Positions 1 through 6,335 of a DNA stretch of 11,174 nucleotides are shown here, piece after piece; within the stretch, counting starts at the first letter, position 1; every line of letters starts with the position of its first letter. Below the pieces are notes generated by a model. It was not told where the DNA came from and did no database searches. It saw only the letters and a program-made list of their open reading frames with translations. The translations under genes were made by a program, and so were the position numbers. The stretch comes from Humisphaera sp. (GTDB lineage Bacteria > Planctomycetota > Phycisphaerae > Tepidisphaerales > Tepidisphaeraceae): the NCBI GenBank assembly GCA_025351525.1, contig JANXVV010000366.1:1-11174 (forward strand). Direction: 5' to 3'.

Positions 1-2310
1 CACCAGCGGATGATCCGCCGCCACCCGATCTCGCAGGTCCACCTGGTGCGTATCGCACGGGCGGCCGCAATCCCGAGAATCTTTGCCATCACTCAAAGTG
101 TGACAAAAAACACAATGCTCCATGTGGAACATCGGCATGTGTTGGTGAATGACTGTTTCAAAAAGTGCCGCCGGAAATTGCCGTAACATCGCGGTGAGTT
201 GCTTCCAGTTCAGATCGTAGCTCGGGACCATCCGCTTAACGCCATGCTCGGCCAGAAGGGCAGCGGTCACTTCGTTCGCGATGTTCAACGCGTAGTCGGC
301 GATGAGCGGAATCTGCGGCGTGTGCTGCTTGAAGAATGTGAGACCGGCGAGATGGCGAACCAGGATTGCATCGGGTTGGCAATCGCCGATCTGTTGCAGC
401 AATCCCTCTTCGCCCGGTTTGACGATACGCGTCGTCGCCAGCCCGATCGGCACGCCGGCGGCTTTCGCCAGCTTCACGGCGTCCTTGTATTTCCGCACGT
501 CCTCAAATTCCGCGTAGACCATGCCAAGGGGAATCGGGCCGGTCCATGCGGTGATCGCCTCCAATTGTTCCATCGTCCGCGCGAGAGCGTAGAGCGTGGG
601 AGAAGTGGGGAGATTTGATTTGAAAATTGGAGCTTGAAAATTGCCGGTAATCTCGCTTCGGATTATTTCAAGCGCGAGGGGTTCCGTTATCTCGTGCGTG
701 CGCTGCCGTGCGGCGATCAATTCCTGCACGCTGCGGCGGCGCAAATCATTGAGCACGCTTTTAGGTATCATCGCCGGCGGAAGGTCGCCGATGATTTCAA
801 CTTCACCCAAATCGAACGGCGTATCGCCCAACCGGCCCAGTTGCCCGCGCAACACCTCCATCGTGATGGGGAACTTTTCGGCCTTCGCCAACGGGCCATC
901 CCAGGTGGCGGCGGTTTCGTGGAAGCCATCCGTCACGCGGATCGTCAACGCGCCGCCGAGCGTTGCCTCTACGCGGAAACGAATCGGCAACCGGCGGGCA
1001 ACGGTCTCGCGGCCATAGGATTGCTCCAGCTTGCGCCGCACGGCGGGGTCATCGGTCTTCCACACAATTGCGCCGATTGCGATCGCCTGAAGATTTACAT
1101 CACCGCGACCGAACGTGATCTCTACCGCCTTTTGTTTAGCGGAAGTGCCGAAGGCTCGCGTTTTTTCAGCACTCGAAGAAACGAGTGCCTCTGGCACTAC
1201 CGCTAAACGAAGAGGCTTTACGGCAAATACGCGCCCGCCCTGCTCATCCTGCTCGGGATGGCCTTCATCGAAAACGACGCCGTCGCCGGGCTTGAGATCG
1301 CCGGTGATTTCGATGCGAACGACGTCCATCGTCGTCGACACGACCGTCCCAATGCGGAGACCGCGGCTCTTGGGAAATCGGGCGTGTACCAACTGCTGAT
1401 GATTCACACCGCCGAGGAAACCATGCGTGAACCCTCGCGAAAAACTCTGGGCCAGTTCCTTCGATCGCTCTTCCGACAACACAAAGGTCTGTTTTGCGGC
1501 CACCGCATCCAGAGCCGCGCGATACGTCTGAGTAGTTGCGGCCACGTAATGCGCGCTTTTCAACCGGCCTTCGATTTTGAAGCTGGTGATACCGAGTGTC
1601 GCCAGATCGGCGACGATGTCGTAAGCCGCGAGATCCTGCGGGCTGAGAAGGTAAGCTTTGTCGCCCAGATCGCGTGCGAAGCCATCGACGATCAGCTCAT
1701 AGGGCAGTCGGCAAGCCTGCGCGCACTGCCCGCGATTGGCACTACGCCCGCCAAGCGATTCGCTGGTCAGACACTGCCCGCTATACGCGACGCACAGGGC
1801 GCCGTGGATGAAAATCTCCACCGGCATGTCCGTCGCCGCCGTGATTTTGCCGATGTCACCGGCGGTCAATTCGCGGGCAAGAATCACGCGCTTCACACCG
1901 AGTTCCCGCACGAATTCGATCCCGCGCGGCTCGGTGAGCGTCATCTGCGTGGAGCCGTGTACATGCAGCGTGGGGCAGAGTCGGGCGATCAGCCTCGCCA
2001 ATCCCAGGTCCTGCACAATGACCGCATCGGCCCCGGCTTTGGCGACCGCCGTCACAAACTGCATCGCCTCCGCCAGTTCGTCGGAAAACACCAGCGTGTT
2101 GAACGTGACATACCCGCGCACGTTATGGCTGTGCAGATATCCCATCACCTCGGGCAGTTCCTCCTGCGTGAAGTTCGTCGCGCGATGCCGTGCATTGAAG
2201 TTGGACAGTCCGAAGTAGACCGCGTCGGCCCCGTTGGAGACCGCCGCGCGCATCGCCTCCCAGTCACCGGCGGGGGCCAACAATTCAGGTGCGGCGGGGC
2301 GGTCGGACAT
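1..2310 (-). CDS. U32 peptidase-family protein with DUF3656-like region, RlhA-like (3' end outside window)
   Basis: The minus-strand frame is open from ATG at 2310 to the window edge (770 codons, no stop). It starts MSDRPAAPELLAPAGDWEAM, the typical U32 N-terminus. The U32 signature is at residues 165-200 (EIFIHGALC, then C180, GQC at 194-196, C200). These four Cys resemble the 4Fe-4S ligands of U32 relatives such as TrhP and UbiU/UbiV. After the catalytic half comes a DUF3656-like region, then a second part ending in a Cys/His-rich stretch (HMEHCVFCHTLSDG, DCGRPCDTH, residues about 726-755). E. coli RlhA, of this architecture, hydroxylates C2501 of 23S rRNA; RNA modification is therefore the likeliest role, but the exact substrate is inference. 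Two apparent repeat-derived insertions are in frame: residues about 368-393 and 556-564. The start has no strong Shine-Dalgarno; a promoter candidate lies at 2344-2373. The protein is probably cytoplasmic. Confidence 0.93.
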   Translation of the reverse strand, partial: MSDRPAAPELLAPAGDWEAMRAAVSNGADAVYFGLSNFNARHRATNFTQEELPEVMGYLHSHNVRGYVTFNTLVFSDELAEAMQFVTAVAKAGADAVIVQDLGLARLIARLCPTLHVHGSTQMTLTEPRGIEFVRELGVKRVILARELTAGDIGKITAATDMPVEIFIHGALCVAYSGQCLTSESLGGRSANRGQCAQACRLPYELIVDGFARDLGDKAYLLSPQDLAAYDIVADLATLGITSFKIEGRLKSAHYVAATTQTYRAALDAVAAKQTFVLSEERSKELAQSFSRGFTHGFLGGVNHQQLVHARFPKSRGLRIGTVVSTTMDVVRIEITGDLKPGDGVVFDEGHPEQDEQGGRVFAVKPLRLAVVPEALVSSSAEKTRAFGTSAKQKAVEITFGRGDVNLQAIAIGAIVWKTDDPAVRRKLEQSYGRETVARRLPIRFRVEATLGGALTIRVTDGFHETAATWDGPLAKAEKFPITMEVLRGQLGRLGDTPFDLGEVEIIGDLPPAMIPKSVLNDLRRRSVQELIAARQRTHEITEPLALEIIRSEITGNFQAPIFKSNLPTSPTLYALARTMEQLEAITAWTGPIPLGMVYAEFEDVRKYKDAVKLAKAAGVPIGLATTRIVKPGEEGLLQQIGDCQPDAILVRHLAGLTFFKQHTPQIPLIADYALNIANEVTAALLAEHGVKRMVPSYDLNWKQLTAMLRQFPAALFETVIHQHMPMFHMEHCVFCHTLSDGKDSRDCGRPCDTHQVDLRDRVAADHPLV
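620..643. repeat. AT-rich 14-bp tandem inside the U32 gene
   Basis: TTGAAAATTG occurs at 620-629 and again at 634-643, a 14-bp period, in an AT-rich patch of an otherwise GC-rich gene. On the coding strand it is read in frame as part of a linker (NFQAPIFKSN) between the DUF3656-like region and the C-terminal part. It looks like a short repeat accepted in a tolerant linker, but it could be ordinary linker sequence. Confidence 0.4.
1134..1208. repeat. 75-bp palindromic GTTTAGCG-ended element inserted in frame in a coding region
   Basis: The element begins GTTTAGCGG and ends CCGCTAAAC. Its outer arms (22 nt each) pair with three mismatches. Inside are smaller hairpins: AGTGCC-TCT-GGCACT at 1184-1198 and GCACTCG/CGAGTGC around the centre. 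The length is exactly 25 codons, and on the minus strand the U32 frame reads straight through it without a stop. The same GTTTAGCG ends occur on a second element at 9376-9453, so this is a dispersed repeat family and not chance symmetry. Confidence 0.8.
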
Positions 2311-2343
2311 CGGGAAGCCTACTTTCGGAGGGAGAAACGAGGC

Positions 2344-2373
2344 AGTTTAACTCCGGAGGATACGAGGCGTCAA
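2344..2373 (-). promoter_or_regulatory. Candidate sigma-70-type promoter for the U32 gene
   Basis: On the minus strand TTGACG (2373-2368) and TAAACT (2349-2344) are separated by 18 bp. This would place the transcript start near 2337, about 27 nt upstream of the ATG at 2310. The -35 matches the consensus at 5 of 6 positions and the -10 at 4 of 6. It is a pattern match only. Confidence 0.35.
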
Positions 2374-2443
2374 TTTCGTATGTTCCGGCAGCGCCGCTGA
2401 ACCATTTCTCGTTTCAATGGAATTCATCGCTTAGAATTTGTCG

Positions 2444-3280
2444 ATGATGCTCACTTTCCATGCCGTCGGGGATTGGAATCGCGATCAGGTTTTTCTGTCA
2501 CGTGTGCCGTGTACGCGATCGATCGTTCCCGAAGTCGAGCGGATCATCGATGAGACCTGGCAGCGGGTCGCTTCGCAGCCCGGCGTCAACCTGTTCGATG
2601 GCCCGATGTGTCGGCTCGAATCGTGGAGCGCCGCGCCCGCCCGTCTCGACATCGCAATGAGCGACACATCCTACAAGCCGTTCATCGGCACGAACCTCCA
2701 TCACCCCGAGTTGGCCGACCGATACGGCCCGTCGATTCTGGCGAATCCCATCGGGGTGAGTCCGGCGCTGGAGACGGCGGATGGTTGGTTGATGATGGGC
2801 CGTCGCAATGGTTCGGTGGCATATTACCCGAACCGCGTGCATCCGTTCGCCGGTGCGTTGGAGCCGCGGGATGCGAATGATCTCTTCGGCGCGGTGCGGC
2901 GTGAATTGGCGGAAGAACTGGCGTTCACGAACGACGACATCGCCGAGATTCGCTGCACGGGCGTTGTCGAGGATCGATCGATTCGGCAGATGGAGTTGAT
3001 CTTTCGGGTGGTGTCGACGCGAACGAAAAAGCAGATTGAATCGACCGTGGATCGGACGGAACACCATTCGAGTTGGGCAATCCGATCGACGAGGCAAGCG
3101 ATCGATGTAGCGTTAGAAGACCGGTTGGAACTAACGCCGGTCGGAATCGCGGCGCTACTCCTCTGGGGAAATGTTCACTTCGAAACCAGTTGGTTCCAAG
3201 ACCGCGCGGATCGAATGAAACGCGTAGGATCTGCTTTATCGGTCAAAAAAACAACCCTGGGGGAAAGTTCCGTCCTCTGA
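2444..3280 (+). CDS. Nudix hydrolase, NUDT22-like
   Basis: This 278-residue protein has a Nudix box ending in RRELAEEL (residues about 152-159). The box opens with the glycine of FAGALEP at about 137. The spacing between that glycine and the RE..EE core is longer than in the classic GX5EX7REUXEEXGU motif, so it is a variant box. The region before it (SYKPFIGTN, then ANPIGVSPALETADGWLMMGRR) recalls NUDT22, a UDP-glucose/UDP-galactose pyrophosphohydrolase; this is from memory, and the substrate is unproven. There is no signal peptide, so a cytoplasmic enzyme is expected. In-frame TTG at 2438 and ATG at 2447 are alternative starts; 2444 is chosen as the first ATG. A TAGAAT at 2432-2437 could be a -10 that would make the mRNA nearly leaderless, but no -35 was found. 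The gene is divergent from the U32 gene. Confidence 0.85.
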   Translation: MMLTFHAVGDWNRDQVFLSRVPCTRSIVPEVERIIDETWQRVASQPGVNLFDGPMCRLESWSAAPARLDIAMSDTSYKPFIGTNLHHPELADRYGPSILANPIGVSPALETADGWLMMGRRNGSVAYYPNRVHPFAGALEPRDANDLFGAVRRELAEELAFTNDDIAEIRCTGVVEDRSIRQMELIFRVVSTRTKKQIESTVDRTEHHSSWAIRSTRQAIDVALEDRLELTPVGIAALLLWGNVHFETSWFQDRADRMKRVGSALSVKKTTLGESSVL

Positions 3281-3301
3281 AGCGAACCCGACGAAACTCG
3301 A

Positions 3302-3658
3302 TCAAATCCAGCCAAAAATTACCGCGCAGCCAAAACCGAATAAATATGCACCGGAGGATATCGCGGCCGATATCTTTAAAGCTGCGCGCCCCGGGCGCAC
3401 GATTCCGATTCCCGATGCGAAACAGGCGATCACGGCGAGGAGGAGCGACGCGATGAATATAGGTTGGGCCCAATATATCGTGACCGGCGGGTATAGATAT
3501 CGACCCCAGATCCGACCGCCATTTCAGATGAAGATTGCAGCGAGCAGGGCGATGTCGGCAATGATGGCCGTAAGAATACCAATCCGAATCGCCGTTAACG
3601 TGCGCCGATCGGACGGCCTGCCTACATACACAAGTGTCGGAATTTCATCACTGCTCAC
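3302..3658 (-). pseudogene. Small multi-pass membrane protein gene interrupted by an in-frame TGA
   Basis: Reading left from GTG at 3658 gives 44 residues (MSSDEIPTLVYVGRPSDRR, then a hydrophobic helix ending ALLAAIFI) and a TGA at 3526-3524. The same frame then runs open for 73 more codons to a TGA at 3304-3302. That downstream part encodes strongly hydrophobic segments (PIFIASLLLAVIACFASGIG; SSGAYLFGFGCAVIFGWI), but has no ATG, GTG or TTG before its first helix. The 117 sense codons together look like one membrane protein with about three helices, broken by a nonsense change. The start has a good Shine-Dalgarno, AGGA at 3669-3666, 7 nt before the GTG, and lies 21 nt after the Uma2 gene stop, so co-transcription is likely. 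The family is not recognised. The alternative is a genuine 44-residue single-pass peptide followed by unused sequence. TGA is a normal stop in this genome (rpoN ends in TGA). Confidence 0.55.
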
Positions 3659-3679
3659 TGGAGAATCCTGCGGTATGCG

Positions 3680-4336
3680 TTAGAACTCAATGCCCATTCC
3701 CCGCAGCAATTCAATCGCATCCGGCAGCTTTTCCTGCCATAGCCAGGCGGGCTGGAGGTAGAAACCGGGAAGAACGATCGAAGAAATCCGGCCTTCGGTC
3801 TCTGGGATGAGCGTGTAGGCTTTATTCGCGCCCAGCGTATACGCTTCGACGGTTTGAGACAGGGGATCGACGATCCAGTATTCCCGAACGCCGGCTTTTT
3901 CGTACTCCAGATATTTATCGCGGCGGTCACGGGATTGACTGTCGGGGGAGACGATTTCCAGGCTCAAATCCGGCGGGCCTTCCAAATGGTTCGGACGAAT
4001 CTGGGCTTGCCGTTCCGTCGACACGAACAGGAGATCCGGTACGCGACGACGGCGCTGTGAGCCCAGGCGGATCATGAACTCCGGACCGAGGATTTCGCCT
4101 AAATGACGGCGCTCGACAAACTCGCCGAGCAGTTTAGACAGCCAGATGGATTTACGATTGTGAATCAAGCTGACTGGCGGCATTAGGATCACCTCTCCAT
4201 CAACCCATTCCGCGCGCACTTCATCGGTGGCCCAGGCGACGAATTCTTCTTCGGTCATGCGAAGTGAGGGTGCGACCTTCCCGAGGGGAAGATCGTCCAG
4301 ATCAGAGGATGGTGACGTTGTTGAAAGGGTGGGCAT
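3680..4336 (-). CDS. Uma2-family (DUF820) PD-(D/E)XK nuclease-like protein
   Basis: This 218-residue protein has the Uma2 core. An early WVDGE is at residues 44-48, VPDLLFV (Asp about 101), LSLEIVSP (Glu about 127) and RDKYLEYEKAGVREYWIVDP (Lys about 141). These match the D...E...K catalytic set of the PD-(D/E)XK fold. Uma2 proteins are common, often in many copies, in cyanobacteria, planctomycetes and Chloroflexi; their biological role is unclear, and nuclease activity is inferred from the fold. ATG 4336 is preferred to ATG 4372 because GGAG lies 8 nt upstream of it and a TACAAT -10 candidate (4362-4357) overlaps the extra N-terminal codons. The gene lies 116 nt downstream of rpoN in the same direction and 21 nt upstream of the interrupted membrane gene. 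Confidence 0.88.
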   Translation of the reverse strand: MPTLSTTSPSSDLDDLPLGKVAPSLRMTEEEFVAWATDEVRAEWVDGEVILMPPVSLIHNRKSIWLSKLLGEFVERRHLGEILGPEFMIRLGSQRRRRVPDLLFVSTERQAQIRPNHLEGPPDLSLEIVSPDSQSRDRRDKYLEYEKAGVREYWIVDPLSQTVEAYTLGANKAYTLIPETEGRISSIVLPGFYLQPAWLWQEKLPDAIELLRGMGIEF

Positions 4337-4356
4337 AGGCAGCACTCCGAACGAGT

Positions 4357-4362
4357 ATTGTA
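4357..4362 (-). promoter_or_regulatory. Candidate -10 box for the Uma2 gene
   Basis: TACAAT on the minus strand matches the -10 consensus at 5 of 6 positions. It would start transcription near 4350, between the two possible ATGs, which supports the downstream start at 4336. No good -35 at standard spacing was found; the nearest (TTCAAC) needs a 19-bp spacer. Confidence 0.3.
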
Positions 4363-4407
4363 GCCAATGCATCGGGGAATTGTTGAAGATTCCGTCTGGT
4401 CAATTTC

Positions 4408-4454
4408 CCATGGAGGAAGCTCCGATGGGCTTTCGGGGATCAACGGAATTGATC
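4408..4454. terminator. Two small hairpins just after rpoN
   Basis: GATCAA-CGGAA-TTGATC (4438-4454) overlaps the rpoN stop codon. A second stem, CCAT/ATGG plus GGAG/CTCC with one bulge, lies at 4408-4428. Neither has a clear T-run, so intrinsic termination is doubtful; they may protect the rpoN 3' end. Confidence 0.22.
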
Positions 4455-5997
4455 AGAACTCCCGGCGCTGTCTGGCTGTGGCGATATTCAGGATCTTCCG
4501 GTATTTCGCCACCGTTCGCCGGGCCAGCGTCAGGCCCAGTTCCGCCAGTTTCTCGACGATCACATCGTCGTTCAGCGGATTCAGCTTGTCCTCATTGTCG
4601 ATGATGACCCGCAGCTTTTCCTTCACCGCATCCCAGCTCATGTCCTCGCCTTCGGCGCTGGTGGTGCCGCCGGAGAAGAAACGGCGGAGGGGGAACACGC
4701 CGCGCGGGGTTTGAATCCATTTTTCACTCACGGCGCGCGAGACGGTGGCGACGTGGATCCCCAAACGGTCGGCCACTTCGATCATCGGCAGCGGGCGCAG
4801 AAATTCCGGGCCCTTGTCGAAAAACTCCCTCTGAGCATCCACCACCTGCCGAATCACCCGCAGGATGGTGCCGCGGCGTTGCTCGATGCTTTCCAGCAGC
4901 CAGCGGGCGTTGCGGACATTGTTGCTGAGGAACTCGCGGGTTTTTTTGTCGATCGGGGCATGGCCATTCTTATCCGCGCCGCGCTGCTTGAGCATCTTGC
5001 GATAGGTACCGCTGATGTACAGATTCGGGCACGGATCGTTGGTCATCTGGATTTCATATTTGCCCGTCTGCTCGTCGCGGTAGATGATCGCATCCGGCGT
5101 GACCGGCGGCGCCTCATCGACCCCGATCTGCTTGCCGGGGTGCGGGTGCAACCGGCCCAGGCGTTTCACCGCCACTTTCAACTCCTCGATCGTTCGGCCC
5201 AGTTTCTTACCGATCTGCGGATAGCGGTTCATTTCCAGATCTTTAAGATGATCGGACACCAGCCGTCGCTCCAGTTCCAGATCATGGCCCGCCGCGTCCG
5301 GATCATCGTCGATGGCATCCAGTTGAAGCAGCAGACACTCGCGAATGTTGCGCGCCCCGACGCCCGGGGGTTCCAACTGTTGCACCAAACCAACCGCCGT
5401 GCGGAGGTCTTCTATCAGAAGGGGAACCTTAGTCGATTCCTGTTGAAGCGTTTCGAGTTCGGTGTGGAGATAGCCCTCGGGGGTAATGGCCCCGATGATC
5501 GCCTCGCCGGCTTTTTTCACACCGGGCGGCGCTTCTACAAAGAGCCATTGGTCCATCAGATGCTCACCGAGATTTCCACCCCGGGCGGCCGTGTTATTCA
5601 GGGCGTCCAGCTTCTTGTCGCGTTCGCCATCGTAACTGCTGCTGCTGGTGTGGTTGCGCAGGCTGCCGCTGTAGTCCTCGTTGTCGAGATACTCGCTGAT
5701 TTTTTCCAGGCGGTCGAAATCTTCCGCGCCGTCATTTTCTTGGACGACCAGCGCCTGCTCGCCCTCGCTGAACTCTTCCCGCGCTTCATTGTCCGGCTCA
5801 CGCGGCGTCTCACCCTCCACCGCCGGCTCTCCCTCGTTTTCACGCAGTTCCAGCACCGGGTTGGCCTGAAGCTCCTGCTCAATGCGCTCTTCCAAAGCCG
5901 CCAGAGGCAGTTGCAGGATCTCCATCGACTGGATCATCCGCGGCGTCAGCAGTTGCCGTTGATCCATTCGCAGCGAGGCTGATTGAGATAATTCCAT
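4453..5997 (-). CDS. rpoN: RNA polymerase sigma-54 factor RpoN
   Basis: This 514-residue protein directs RNA polymerase to -24/-12 promoters that need an AAA+ activator. Region I (residues 1-50) has the diagnostic N-terminus (LLTPRMIQSMEILQLPL, ELQANPVLEL). An acidic region II spans about 52-135. The core-binding domain follows (about 150-340), with the typical LEPPGVGARNIRECLLLQL. The helix-turn-helix is VADRLGIHVATVSRAVSEKW (about 403-422), and the RpoN box ARRTVAKYR is at 492-500, almost identical to the E. coli box. Length and order are normal. ATG 5997 fits the family start. The gene lacks its frequent neighbours (lptB upstream, hpf or PTS genes downstream) and has no activator gene beside it. 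A promoter candidate is at 6063-6091. Confidence 0.98.
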   Translation of the reverse strand: MELSQSASLRMDQRQLLTPRMIQSMEILQLPLAALEERIEQELQANPVLELRENEGEPAVEGETPREPDNEAREEFSEGEQALVVQENDGAEDFDRLEKISEYLDNEDYSGSLRNHTSSSSYDGERDKKLDALNNTAARGGNLGEHLMDQWLFVEAPPGVKKAGEAIIGAITPEGYLHTELETLQQESTKVPLLIEDLRTAVGLVQQLEPPGVGARNIRECLLLQLDAIDDDPDAAGHDLELERRLVSDHLKDLEMNRYPQIGKKLGRTIEELKVAVKRLGRLHPHPGKQIGVDEAPPVTPDAIIYRDEQTGKYEIQMTNDPCPNLYISGTYRKMLKQRGADKNGHAPIDKKTREFLSNNVRNARWLLESIEQRRGTILRVIRQVVDAQREFFDKGPEFLRPLPMIEVADRLGIHVATVSRAVSEKWIQTPRGVFPLRRFFSGGTTSAEGEDMSWDAVKEKLRVIIDNEDKLNPLNDDVIVEKLAELGLTLARRTVAKYRKILNIATARQRREF

Positions 5998-6062
5998 ACC
6001 TTCACACTACTTGCGTTGACAATACCAATTACGGAACAGGGCATGATTTTTGCTACTCCCGC

Positions 6063-6091
6063 ACTATATCATCGGAAACCAGCCCGGGCAA
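6063..6091 (-). promoter_or_regulatory. Candidate sigma-70-type promoter for rpoN
   Basis: On the minus strand TTGCCC (6091-6086) and TATAGT (6068-6063) are 17 bp apart. The -10 matches the consensus at 5 of 6 positions. Transcription would begin near 6056, giving a leader of about 58 nt before the rpoN ATG. Confidence 0.4.
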
Positions 6092-6126
6092 TCTGCAAAA
6101 AGTCGGGTTCTGTGTTAGGATCGCAG

Positions 6127-6279
6127 GGCCATCGCATTTGGCTCTCCGGTCCCCTCCCCTTGGAGGGTGGCAGTCCTTAGCCGCCGATTTCACCGACCCG
6201 GCGTCGCGGGAGCGACGCCCTCCACTGTCCCCCTTTGTGTACCGGGCGGAGGGGATCGGAAATCTCAAATGCGATGACC
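6127..6279. repeat. 153-bp palindromic MITE/REPIN-like element between rpoN and the transporter
   Basis: The outer arms GGCCATCGCATTTG (6127-6140) and CAAATGCGATGACC (6266-6279) pair at 13 of 14 positions, and further pairing runs inward (CCGGTCCCCTCC against GGAGGGGATCGG). Nested inside is a perfect 8-bp hairpin, GGCGTCGC/GCGACGCC (6200-6219), with GGAG next to it on the minus strand. A diverged partner hairpin, GGTGGC/GCCGCC (6166-6185), has GGAG at 6162-6165 on the plus strand. Two inverted hairpins each with a GGAG head is the layout of REP doublets mobilised by RAYT transposases. No transposase is encoded here. Confidence 0.75.
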
Positions 6280-6335
6280 TTGGATGGAATCGACACATAA
6301 CGCCTCATTCACTTTTGCAAGGTCACATTCTTTTG

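Noticed and set aside
1258..2400. Plus-strand open frame of 380 codons
   Set aside because: It lies antisense to the well-supported U32 gene, has Arg/His-rich unnatural composition and matches no family I recognise. The same holds for the plus-strand frames at 199-618 and 634-1206.
3243..3473. Minus-strand frame of 76 codons and plus-strand frame at 3453-3683
   Set aside because: Both are Arg-rich, lack recognisable motifs and overlap the hydrophobic frame at 3302-3658, which is the more protein-like reading.
4711..5982. Plus-strand open frame of 423 codons
   Set aside because: It is a shadow of rpoN on the opposite strand, produced by codon bias; its composition is not protein-like.
6016..6021. 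TTGACA as a -35 for the metal transporter
   Set aside because: No acceptable -10 is found 16-19 bp downstream, and the site lies close to the rpoN start with a long repeat-filled gap to the transporter.
6138..6335. N-terminal extension of the lipoprotein from TTG 6138
   Set aside because: The extension lies inside the 153-bp palindromic element and would put about 110 residues before the lipobox.
6280..6335. Zur- or MntR-type operator upstream of the lipoprotein
   Set aside because: I looked for an AT-rich dyad of the Zur type and saw none convincing in this 56-bp stretch.
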